Below are positions 23,535 through 35,400 of a stretch of DNA of 64,000 nucleotides, piece by piece. Position numbers and translations under genes: made by a program. The stretch spans positions 3,337,501 through 3,401,500 of the forward strand of contig JAEVLN010000001.1 of assembly GCA_018350325.1 (NCBI GenBank), read 5' to 3'. The notes under the pieces are model-generated. The model ran no database searches. It had not been told where the DNA came from and worked only from the letters and a program-made list of their open reading frames with translations. This stretch comes from Globodera rostochiensis. Its lineage: Eukaryota; Nematoda; Chromadorea; Rhabditida; Heteroderidae. Within the stretch, counting starts at the first letter, position 1; every line of letters starts with the position of its first letter.

Positions 23535-26103
23535 TAAGAGGATCCAACGGATGCGCTGTGCAAAGGATTTATTTAAAGGATTTTTAAATTTCATTTGTCA
23601 TTATGTTTTTCAAATCTAAGCTTTGAATTCTAAACAAATTCTCTCCAAAAATGCCATCTTTACCAGTGCAAAAAAGTCTCGTTTTCCGAGACTAAAAACC
23701 CGAGAGTCGAGACCGAGACCGAGATCCAAAAAACCCGAGAAATTTCTCGAGTCGAGACTCGAGACCGAGACTCTCGTGCATCACTATTATTTTTATGCCA
23801 TATTATATCACAATTTAGGCAATACTCCATGGTTAATCATGATAGGAGTAATTTCATTTATTGTGTTGCATGACAACTGCGCGCCCAATTTGTTTTAAGT
23901 GAATAATATTCATGTTTTTATCTTGAAAAATTGTGAACTAAAGAAATATTTGTTTTCAAGTTCAAATAAATGAATATTTATATGTTTTTAGAATAGTAAA
24001 TTTAAACACTTATATGATTGTTTTTTTTCTTGGTAATAAGTGTATTATTCCTTTGTTATGTAAAACTTTTATATTTGGTTATTAATTAGACCACCTAATT
24101 TTTTTCGAATAAATTTAAATTGATTTACAATTTTACCATTGATGTGAAATGATTTTTAAAATTTTATTACAACATGCAGCCTGCTTGCGGATTTTGTGTT
24201 ATTTATTATTGAGGTAACAGCAATTGATAAATATGGGTTAATGTGTAATTTTTGGATTAATTTTTTTAACAACATTAAATTTAGATTATATTTAAATGAT
24301 GGTCCAAGTGATGCGCCAGTAGTGAGCTTGCTGTGCAAAGGCGAAATTGCTTCGTTGTTACAAAAATTCATCAACGCCGCTTTGCACATATTATACTGCT
24401 CGTCCTTAATTTTGATGTAATTCCTATTATTTGCAAAACTTTATCTTTTAAAATTTACTTCTTCTTTTGTTGGCCATGCCATACCCTTAAAACAGCGCCG
24501 AATTTTGCACACATATATCTCTGAAATGCTCTGCAAAATGTGATAAATTTACCAAATACACGATCAATAATTTATCAATAACACTAATTAAAATATTTTG
24601 TTTTTATCAGAAATTGAGTATAATTTCATACAAAGCTTATTTCGAGCGCATTGCAATATTTTTACATTACTTTTTTCTTTATATTTGCTTTTCTTTAATC
24701 CATTTGGAAATTAATTTTTGGTAAATAAACGAGCTATTTCTTTTTTAACAAGTTTTATACAATGGGTTTTAAATTTTATCTTTGAGCCTTTTGTTATAAT
24801 CGATATAATAATTTTATTGATTTATTGTATTTAATAATTTATTTTTGCAGTAGAATTTAATGTTCTATGGTTTCTTTCGCATGATTCAGATTAAATACTT
24901 AGTTAAAAATAGCAAAAGTACAATATGAAATGAAGAAGATCAATTATACAGAATTTTCTTAACATTTTTGTAAATAATTCTTGTTATTATTAATATTTAT
25001 TTATTTGTTAAATTCTTTACATTTTGCGTTGTTAATCAGGCGTAATGCAAGTAATTTTTGAATTCTTAGTTAATAATTTTGACTCTTGCACATCAAACTA
25101 CGTCTGCCTCTTTTTTGCATTTCCAGGATTAAATTAATAAGCTGAATCGTGCCTTCCGATGAAAATTGAATTGTCTTGTTGATTGGTTGGTCATGTTGTC
25201 CATGGTACTTATGCCCTGAGAGGGCTGGCTGTTTTGTGTAGTTTTAAGAAGGTTAAATGTCTATTTTTTAAATTACACTATTTTAATTAATGTTGATTTT
25301 TGCTTTTATGTCACTGATTTTTTTACATTTCATGGTGCAACCTTGTTCATCAGTTGCTGTAAATGATTTCAAGATCAGAGCGATATATACATAATAAACT
25401 TTTTTTTATTTGTATGAAGCGTTGCTTCGTCAAATTAAGCAGCGCATGAATGCCCTTCACATATTTATTTAGTAATTAATTGTTTCTACTTTTATTAACG
25501 TGTTTTATTTATTTTTTGATTTTAATTTCGTGAACTTTTAGTTTTTTTTTCATTAAAAAATACTAAATAAATTTCTTAAAATTGCATTTATTTGTGATAA
25601 TATTGCCGAAGGTAAATTAAATTTGGCGTTATAATCATTAACGTAACAGGTTTATTTATTATGATTAAAACATTTCCTAATAATATGCACAAATATGACA
25701 GTTTTTTAATCATCTTCTTCAAATTTGATGCTTTTAATACTAAATGTAGATTAAAAAACGTCATAAATTATTGATCTTATCTCATGAATAAAACTCACGA
25801 GCAAATTATTAAAAATGAAGCACATTCTGATGTATTTAAAAAATTTTTTAAATAAATAATTATTATCAAGCATATAAAGATATATTAATTTTCTGTTTTA
25901 TAATTCATTAACAAATATTTTGTCTATTTGATTATAATTTTAAAAAATTGTTTGAATTGAAATTCTGATACTAATTTATTCTAAACAAACTGTTCTCATG
26001 TTATTCATTTAAGATCCGCTTCTAACATTTTTATTCTTTATATGCCGTAGATTTACTTTATCGGATTAAATGTAGTAAAAGATTTGGTTTTTTTTATTGA
26101 TAA

Positions 26104-26125
26104 TTAGGGTGTAACATAAGTTTTG
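26104..26125 (+). mobile_element. Solo Tc1/mariner-like terminal repeat
   Basis: This 22-bp stretch starting TTAGGGTGTAACATAAG matches the inverse complement of 32450-32471 at 20 of 22 positions. The latter lies just downstream of a decayed mariner-like transposase. No transposase remnant adjoins this copy, so it is likely the end of a deleted or non-autonomous element. Confidence 0.45.
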
Positions 26126-29100
26126 TCGCAAAATTTTTTTTACCAAAAATTTATTTTTTAATTCAACAAAATATAATTTTTTAAATTTGGGATTTCAGAT
26201 TTTTCTTATATTCATTTTGTATTTCCATTATTAAGTTGTGTTTTTTGATATTTTTATAGAATTTTGCTATTTACTCATATGAAATATGCAACAATTTTCA
26301 ATGAATTCTTTTGTCATGAAGTTAATTTTTTAGGTTTGAACAACGGCTGGAATAATGCATCCTTAAAATACAAAATGATTTCATTTACATCGAAAACTTC
26401 GCTTACATTTTCCAGACGCCTGCGAGAAAATTTTCAATTTGGACTCATTTTGTTAACAGATTTCCTATCAAAATTTTTAAAAAACAGTCAATTTTTTAAA
26501 GCTTTTTAAGAATGGGAAAGGTCCGGCGCCGGAATTTTTTTTTGGAGTTTTACAAGAGTTGTAAAGAAAAGCGGTGCAAATATTCACGAAATGTTTAGCC
26601 AGCTTTAAAAAACATGGAACAGAACCCCAAAACATGGTTTTTGTTGCAGTCTTTATAATATGTGTTTTCATAAACTTTTCTAAACATTTATTTTTAAATG
26701 TATAAATTTTTAATTATCTTAAGAAAATATTGATTTAAACGTTTTCCTTATTAATCATTTATTCAAATATTTGGTGTATTTCTTGACTGCTATTTTAATA
26801 TAAATTTATTAAATCATAGAAACTATTGGTAATTCATTTCAATTAATAAGCATGCGTTTTTAAATTTCATTGAGTTAAAACGTCATAAGTTTAGAATAGT
26901 TTCTTATCTAAATTAATTATTCAAAGTAAAATGAGTTTTATTGTGTCAATAGTTTTTTGTAGTCGTACAAAGGCATGGACAGATGGCATGCCCCGCTCGT
27001 GCACAGACGAACGCACTGGACTTGTTTGAAAAAAAATTTAATTTATTATTATTATTTTTTATATTGTCAATGGATTTAAAGTTTTACTTAATGCATTCAG
27101 ATGTTTAATTTCTTCTAATAAATTTTACACAATTTTTTGTCAGTAAGAAAAATTTTCGATGTTTTATTTAAATTTTAAAAATTATTTATTAATGAAAAAT
27201 TACTTTAACTCTTCCTCTTCATCTAGTAATTATTGATCTCGTCATTTAATTATTAATTTTTTCTAAATCATGCAAAATATTTGGTTACTTTTCATAAATA
27301 AGATTAGTTATTTGTTTTGAAATAAAATATGGTTATAATTTTATAATTTTTTATAGTTGAATCGTATTACAATAATATATTAATCTTTTTCTGCTAAATG
27401 TAAATTTTCTTTCAGCTTAAGCAGATTAGGTAAGAAAAATATTCCGAAGAAAATACCTGCCTCCTTGGAGTTTTTTTTAAATTAAAAGTATGAATGCAAC
27501 GTAATGATTTAATATAATACTTAATAATTTAAGATTAATAAGATTCACGTATACGTGTTCAAATAATTATGTTTATGTGAGATTATAAAGTATGAAATGG
27601 TAACCTAATTTATTGAGATTATTCTAGAAATAAGTGATGAAATTTTAGACTTAATCATTGCTGCAGTCAAAATTACGGCTATTATAATAATGTCGACCTT
27701 TGGTTTTATTTTTTACATGAATCAATTTAAAATTTTGACTGGTTTATTTTGCATTGTCATTTGATTTTAAGGTAATTAAATGCCACACATGTAATAAAAG
27801 TTAAATCAACGACACTTAAAAAATGTAAGGAATTTATTATCTTTATTGCACAACAATGCCAAAATTTGCGACCTTCCAAATTACGACGTGTTCCGCATTA
27901 TGAACCTTTAATTAAATTAGAATTTACTTTGCTGGTTTTTCTAATTTAAATTTATAAATGTTTTGCATTTCTTTTACCATTGCATTAGCTTTAAAGTTAT
28001 TTATTAAACACTATTTTATTATTAATAAAAAAGAATTGACATTTTACCGTACAAGTGGTTTATCGGTGAAGTTGTCATTAGCATTGTAATTTGTTTAAAT
28101 TTATATAAACATAACTTATTTATAAAACGTTTCGTTTAATATTTTTATTATTTTTGTTAAATTTTACAAGCATTTCAACTTTAACATAAAGTTTTTTATT
28201 AGCGAATAATCAATTAAATTGTAATTGTCTTTTGGATTATTCTTTTCAAATCTTCATCATTTTTATTTTTAACCAGTTGTGCCAACCAGATAGATGTTTT
28301 TTATGGTAAATTTGTATTAGTCCATTAGCAAAACATTTATCTTGAGTCTATTTGTTCCATTTTTTATTTTATTATATGGCATTTTTTAACTATTTTAATT
28401 TTAGAATCCCCCGAAAAAATTCCTGTACGCCTTTATCAGAAGGTATCTATCTCCCTGATGTTGATTGTCCGTTTTTCGGAACAGGGGGAGGCGTTTGTCG
28501 TTGCACTTACATTTTTTATGTATCATTTTTTGGCTAATTACTATGATTAATAATATTAAGTATTGTTTTTTTCACATTTGGCATTTTCCTTTTTTTATAA
28601 AATAAATTTATTCGATATTTCGATGAAGAATCTCGTCTTGTGGACAGAAAATTTTATAAGAGTTAGACTCACTTTAATAATTTATCATACCCGAAGGCGG
28701 TAATTCGGAATATTACGATTTTTGTTAAATGGAGAATCATTTGGCGGTGTCTATTGTTTCTTTTATAAATTATTTATAAAAAAGTATCCAATTTTTTTGA
28801 ATTTAGTACAATATCGGTGGATTTGGTTTTTACAATATTGCTTTTAGATAAGATATTTTTTTAATATCACGGTCAGGAACGCGTGTGTATGTTTTTCATG
28901 CCCCCGGTTATCATAATTGAAAAATTTATTATAGATTTTATTAAATTATATTTTATTGTGTGATTTTCTAATTTTTAATAATTTGATATTTTTGTGAATA
29001 AAGTTTCATGTATATAGTATTATTTTATTGATGAAACGTGATGTTTAGTATATAAAAATAGCACAGCAAAGTCATAATTCACTTATCAATGCAATCCTTT

Positions 29101-30246
29101 ATTTTTATTAAAAGCTAAACAATTTTCAGTATCATCAAAATGTAATCATTTGAACATTCAGCAATTGAGCAAACGTTTGTATTTAATTTGAAGAATTGCA
29201 TTTTTTATTTAAAAAAATTATATGTATTTAACTAATCATTTTTACATTTAATGAAATTAAAATAGATAAATTTATTTTGAACATTGGTAAGCTTATTTTT
29301 TGAATGTTATTTTAATAATTTATTTAGTTTTTATAAATATAAATATATACCTATCTATTATTCCCAGAAAAGAAAAAATATTCAGTTATTTGTATCAATG
29401 ACGCAGGTCGATCCCCAGCAGATGATCAATTTTTTGACCAGAGTTGTCAAAAATCTTCCGGCACAATTGGGTGAAGCGCGTGTCATTGTCGTCTGGTGCC
29501 TCCCAAGGCGTCCTGATTGATCAATTTAAAATTTAGATTTTAAGGCATTAACTATTTTTAATAATTAATATCTTTCCACGCCAGCGTTTCAATAATCGAT
29601 GATAAGTATAAACATTTAATTTAATAATTTTTTTTGTTAAAGCGATTATTTGTTGTTTGTTGAATAAAAAATAGATTATTCTTTTGTGCTTTTTATTACA
29701 AATAATTTTGTCTTTTTTACGTGCCTACTTTTCTTTAGTATATTCGGTTGCCTAAGCTTATTAATTTATCAGAATTGAGTTTTTGTCAATTGTCACTAAT
29801 CCGGTATATAAACTGTTTTATGGTTGATCATAACTTTTCAATTTATCATTTTGTATTTTTGTACATATGTAAACATAATTTGGTCTGTACAAATATCCCG
29901 CATGAGCATAATGCTAACATTGTTCTAGAATGCAAGAGAAAAAGCAAAAATATTTTATTTTTAAATTTATTGCTGCAAAAGTAGATTGGTTCTTGAATTG
30001 TTTATTTAAATAAATAAAAGCGCTTCCAAACCTTTATAATAAAAGGCCTTTCATTCGTTTCCTTAACATATTTAAAAGTTTACTGTTGGCTTTTCACAAA
30101 ACTATTGTTTTACTCAGCCCTATTTCACATTATTTTATTTAGACAGTTACAAATTCACTCTTGTGGCTTTATGAATGAAACTTGCAATATGAGTTTTATA
30201 AGTAGAGCGCATTTTTATTTTTAAAATGTTTTTTTTTGTTGAATAG

Positions 30247-30389
30247 GGGATCGATCATTATGGAGTGAAATAAATCAAACCGATAAAAAAGAAGCGTACC
30301 TAAACAAAATAAATGCTGAAATCGCTACAAAGTGTATGTCTACAACACAAGAACCATGTAGGAGAGAGATAACATATACAAGAACATGA
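30247..30389 (+). CDS. Candidate terminal exon, unknown protein
   Basis: A strong acceptor (a T-rich tract ending TTGTTGAATAG) is followed by 143 bp open in one frame to TGA. The reading starts DRSLWSEINQTDKKEAYLNK and continues through INAEIATKCMSTTQ to a basic end, REITYTRT. Composition and residue content look like genuine coding sequence: it is rich in charged residues, unlike the Phe/Ile/Leu/Tyr-rich frames around it. No upstream exon could be linked with confidence, and the family is not recognised. It could also be a pseudo-exon. Confidence 0.35.
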
Positions 30390-31642
30390 ATTGTTGAGCT
30401 CAGCATGACTTATTCAGACATTTTAGGAAAAAAAGGTAGCATAAAATTTAAGCAAAAAATTCAGTTTACAAAAAAATTTTAAAAAAAATTAAATAATCGT
30501 TGATAATTCTAACTGTTTTGTTCTAAAATTCAAGATAAATGAGCAGTTATAAAGCAAATATAAATTAGTTTATTAAATTTATTATTATTGATAATTCTAT
30601 TATTTTTTCTCGCATAGGAGGAATAATTGAAGGCATTGATTATTTAATATTTTTGTAAATAAATAAATGTTTTAATATTAATTACTTCTTTTAATTGTCT
30701 CAGGCTCGCGAATAACTCACGCTTATTGCTCTCAAGCTTCATCAATTCCTTCGTTTCCTTATTTACATTCTTATCGATTGCCAAAGATACAATGTTTATT
30801 TCAAATATTTATTTTCTAAATGTTTAAAGTTATTTGGTTGAACTGTTTGTACGATAGTACTAAAAGTATTTATTGGTTAAAAAAATGCAGAATGTTTCAA
30901 CAAATTAAAAGGGTTTAAATTTAAAGTTATATTTTATTTCTTAAATATAATATTTTTATTTTCTTGTACCTTTACTTTTTTTAATTTACAATCGTAGTTT
31001 TTTAGATCTAGAATGCCTGTAGCGCACAATAACCTAATGACATCGTAAGATTAGTGGAGCCATTTAAAAAATATTTAATATATAAAATAAAATTTGTATA
31101 AAATTTTCTTTGATTTATTATTTTAATGCTAAGTTTTTAAATGATATTTTTATAATTAAATATTTTATGCATGTTTTTAACTTATCTGCCTGTTTCGGTC
31201 CCGGGCATAGATCGTTGTTATCTTTACGAATAAGTGCTTCGCCCATCTTTGAAATAAATAAAAGTTTTTCACACACAAAATAAATTTAATAACTTTATAC
31301 CTCTCGCAGTTTCACGTTTACTCTTCTTAATATGTTCTTGCATTAATTGGTAATTTTAGATTTAAAAAAATATGGTTAGATTCCTGTTGGAGTCGCTTCA
31401 TTTCCGATTTTGTCAAATAGGCCAGTCATCGAAACACTGTTAAAATATATTGTTTTAATTAAATCGATTAAATTTTTCAATTCTATAACATATATTATTA
31501 ATGCTCTATATTTAATCACTTTTGTGGGCTTACTTTATTTATTGTAATTAATTCTTTAAACAAATATTTTTTAAATAATTATAACCTAAATGAAATTGTT
31601 TATTTTAGTGCATTTACTTTTATATTCACTTCAAACATTTCT

Positions 31643-32072
31643 GCCCTGCTTGGGATCCCCAAAAGCACTGTCCACTACACAATCAAAAAAATTCAAGTGC
31701 AAAATTTTTTGCTTAAAAAAATTCCAAAAATATATCAGACAGCACGGCACACTCCTTGACCTTCCATGTAGCGGGAGACCCCGATCCGTTAACACTTCCC
31801 GGAACAGAAAACGAATCCAAAAGCGGGTGGACCGAAACCCAAGGATTTCGATGAGAAAAGTGGCACGGGAGACAGGAATGAATCGGGAAGCGGTCCGACT
31901 AATTGTCAAAAACGAACTCGGACTCAAGGCGTACAAGCTCCAAAAAGCCCAGCTTCTGACGGACACAAATAAAAAAGTTAGAGTCCAACGAATCCGACTT
32001 CTTCTCACGCGAGCCGCAGGTCAAGAGATTGTCTTTACCGACGAAAATTCGGCGCGATCAGTCATAACATAG
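31643..32072 (+). pseudogene. Decayed Tc1/mariner-type transposase, N-terminal part
   Basis: A first HTH (ALLGIPKSTVHYTIKKI at 31643-31693) lies in one frame. The following linker with a GRPR hook (CSGRPRSVNT) and the second HTH (ISMRKVARETGMNREAVRLI) lie in another, so a frameshift falls between about 31690 and 31745. The sequence then reads ELGLKAYKLQKAQLLTDTNK and reaches EIVFTDEN, the first catalytic Asp of the DD-E/D triad. It diverges within a few residues and stops at 32072. The second and third catalytic acids are absent. Transposases of this family cut and paste elements at TA sites. This copy cannot encode an active enzyme. Confidence 0.85.
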
Positions 32073-32449
32073 TTAAGCAAACCAAAAATATCGGTATCAT
32101 ACAAAAGCTCTCAGAATGCTGAAACTTTGATCAAGCTAAAGCTAACCGGTTCGTCTTTTCGAAAAAAAGTTATAGCTTAAAACGTGTGAAAATTGCCATT
32201 TTTCGTGACAGTTTGAGGTTTATTTCTCCACCCATTCATTTTTATGAAACTCAAAATTTTGCCCCAGCAGAAATTTTGGGGCAAAAATGGGCACAATTTT
32301 TGGCAATAAATGCCGTGGAAAATTGTTTGCTAAACTAAAATTCTTTACTTTTTACATACTTGATAAGCAATGTATAAGCTCCCAAAAAACATAAAACTGG
32401 GTCTGATCAGCCTCAAATTTTTTCAAATTCATTCAAAAATCTAGAGGCC

Positions 32450-32471
32450 CAAAACTTATGACACACCCTAA
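32450..32471 (-). mobile_element. Likely 3' terminal repeat of the decayed mariner copy
   Basis: CAAAACTTATGACACACCCT plus two A residues is the inverse of the repeat at 26104-26125 (20 of 22 matching). It lies about 380 bp after the transposase remnant, at the position expected for the 3' end. The 32080-32449 interval between them is GC-richer than the surroundings, non-coding, and ends abruptly at this repeat. A matching 5' end was not found upstream of 31643. Confidence 0.5.
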
Positions 32472-35400
32472 ATATTTGCACAAAATTCATAATGTTCATT
32501 GGTGCCGCGCGTGGAAGTCGACGAATTTTGAAAATTCACTTGGGGGTAGGGGGGGGGGCTACAATTAGAGAGGGGCTTCAAATGGAGAGTGGGCTACTAA
32601 TAGGAAAATACGGTATCTACAAAATTTTTGTATGTTTAAAATATATTAATTTTGTTACAACTGATCACTAGGCCTGTATTTTGTAACCATTGTTTTGACT
32701 CACAATAAATTTAAATTAGATTAAGTGGCCATGGACTAATGTTTGTAATAAAGAATGATTAAACTTATGCTTTAGTTTATTTATATTGTTCAAAGCTGCG
32801 ATTATTATTACTTATTTGTTAAACTGTATTTGAGTGATTTTATAATAAACGATTACATTGTACCGCGTGCCTCGCGTCGAGAACTGACGTTTTTCTTCAA
32901 ACACATTTTTTACACAATTTTAAGAAACAAGAATTCTTGAATTATGTTTAATATTTGTTTTGAATTAAAAAATATAAAATTTCTTAAAATTTTCATAATT
33001 TTTTTATAATAGAATCGATATTAATATTAAAGATTTTTTTCTGGTAAATGTAAACTTTAGGAAGAATTGTATGCGATTTAATATAATAATTAACAATTTC
33101 GTTATTTAGAGCCAGCAGAAGGAAACGGAGAAGGTATTAACGCCGTATGGATTGTCTCATTGAATGAAGTTTCCATAAGGATTTCCCGGCGGCACTACAA
33201 ACTTATGTTTAATTATGACCACGAGGATCTGTGCTTCGCTTAACTCGCCATAACTTTCTGGATTAAAAAATTGCTTATACTTAATGTTTTCGCGAGTTAT
33301 AATCATTTTTAAATTAAATAAATATTTTTATTTGCGCAAAGTCCTACTCAGAGTTCATTAATTTATGTTTAAGTTATGTTAACTTTTTAATTTTCATTAG
33401 TAAAAAAGGGTTAAATGTTTATTTAATTAAAGGTCAATTTTATTTCATTTTTTAAATAATTGAAGTCAAGTATATTTAATGGTACATATTTTTTCTAGAT
33501 TTAAAAATTATTTTATTTTCAATTGACTGTTAATAAAATTATTTGGTGCATTTACTTTAAATCCAGTTATTTTTTAAATTGTCAAATATTTTAAAAACGT
33601 TTTTGATTCTCTCATTGTTTTGTCTGAAATTTAATGATTTTTGGGACCCCTTGGGGGTTGAGGAGGATTTGCCAAAGCATTTTAACTTTCAAAAGCCTTT
33701 ACTCTCTCAAGTATTATAAAAAAGCACAGAAATATATAGCGGGTTTTATTATTCTGCCATAGATAATTTTTTTAATTTAAGAGTTTTAAGACCATGATTC
33801 GGCCTGTCCTACCGTTACCATTTCTAAAGGGGTGTATAATTTACATGTAATATAATTTTTCATTTTTATAAGAATTTTTTTTTTTGGCAAGGCTGCGATA
33901 TTATTTAATTCATTTTGTAGTATTATTGTTAGTTATGTTTCTTGTTGCCTGAGATCCTGTATCAATCATGCATCTGGAGTTTTATAATATTGTCTTTCTT
34001 CACTTTATTTTAAGTGACATTTATTTTTTGATTTGTTTTAACAGATAATTTAAAACGATGCATCAATATTATTTATAACCTCGACCTTTGGTGTTAATAT
34101 ATTCAAAGGAATTTGGTGCATTGTTTAATTTTATTTTACGAATAATTTTTCACGGATTTTTTCGCAGAAAAACTTTATACATATTTTATCAAATTACTGG
34201 ATTTATTATTGTAACATTTTTATTTATTTCTTTAACGGTAAGTCGCTCTTTTAATATAATAACTAATAAATTAAGGTTAATATTTGTTTTTATATATTTG
34301 GATTCTCGTAAGAAGTGTTCAATTAATTTTTTAAGAATCAATATGAAATGTTTTTCTAATTTATTGAGGTTATTATAGAAATATGTGATAAAGTTTTAGA
34401 CTTAATTATTGGTATAGTAAAAAGTTTATACAGTTAACAAGCTGTTTCATTTCGGCAACTCTTTTTTCCAATTAATATTGCATTACTGTCGCTTTCCAGA
34501 ATCAAATTTAATCTTTTAAAATTTATTTAAAATTAAATATTTGTATTTAAATAATATATTTCTAGTTTTAATTAAATACATTTATTTATCCTTGTTATTT
34601 TTAAATTTTTTCTATAATATCTACGAATACATATTTCGTTTGATTTATTTTAATCCTCATTTTTGTGAGTCCAATCGCTTTAATGGTATTTATGTGATCA
34701 ATTTTAACCGTTTAATCAATTATAAAAGTCCTAAAAAACATCCATTATAGTTGTTAAGTATTTTTTATTTATTTATTTAAGTCTGGTTCTCTCTTCATTT
34801 GCATTACCGGAGCATTTAAACGCATTTAACTTTTTATATTTTTTACATTATTCATTAAATACTAATTTAATTTAAACATTACATATACAGATATTTATAT
34901 TTTTACATTTTTAAAGAGATTCCATGATTAAAATTTAAAAATTTTCAATCTTTAGTTTATTTATTTGTCCAAAGCTGCGATTATATATTTCTTATTTGTT
35001 AAACAGTATTTGAGTGATTTTATAATAAATAATTCCATTTGATTTTTAATTTTAATGGTCTTTTCCGCACTTGCGGGATTTTTATATATTAAATTACTGA
35101 TTTTATTAGTCATCATTTAATTGTATTTTTACGCTCTGATACACCGTTTGCGTCGTTTTAATCCCACATTCGCAGTTACCAAATTACGGCGACTTCCCTG
35201 ACATTTTGTTAACTTTTGTGTTTATTGTCCTCAATTAGCGTATTAATGGTTTTATTGAATTTACACAAATAACTTTACTGATCTACTACAGTCAGTTGCA
35301 ATAGGCCACTCTGCCATCCTCCCCTTTTTTTATATATTTTCTGTTCTATTCGATTAAACTTATTTTTGTGAGTTATGCCAATTTCAGGTTCAATATTCAG

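Larger units (their letters stand above)
22951..23786. mobile_element. Foldback-type element with CGAGA-rich arrays
   Basis: The ends are inverse complements: TAGTGATGCACGAGA at 22951 and TCTCGTGCATCACTA ending at 23786, extending into subterminal arrays of GAGACCGAGAC and ACTCGAGA units (about 22975-23120 on the left and 23695-23775 on the right). The YAGNG-like start resembles hAT termini, but no 8-bp target duplication is visible (ATGACTAA on the left, TTATTTTT on the right). The interior holds GC-richer sequence of unknown origin at 23195-23240, four GGCCGCAAATGTC units at 23385-23450, and a tRNA-like segment near 23480-23540. Open frames over the arrays come from stop-free repeats, not genes. 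Confidence 0.7.
23787..31580. other. Long AT-rich stretch with islands, no complete gene
   Basis: T-rich on the plus strand. Islands occur near 24175-24210, 24300-24420, 25095-25230, 25330-25390, 25420-25460, 26965-27025, 28405-28510, 28870-28915, 29400-29520 and 30247-30390. The island at 24175 recurs at 63007, and that at 25330 recurs at 62095. Short splice-flanked open segments are visible at 28405-28442 (AG..GTATCT, reading PEKIPVRLYQK) and 29407-29520 (reading VDPQQMINFLTRVVKNLPAQ), but no chain of exons can be assembled. Confidence 0.5.

Noticed and set aside
22927..23898. Ser/Arg-rich and Pro-rich frames in and around the foldback element
   Set aside because: The peptides are translations of GAGACCGAGAC-type repeats.
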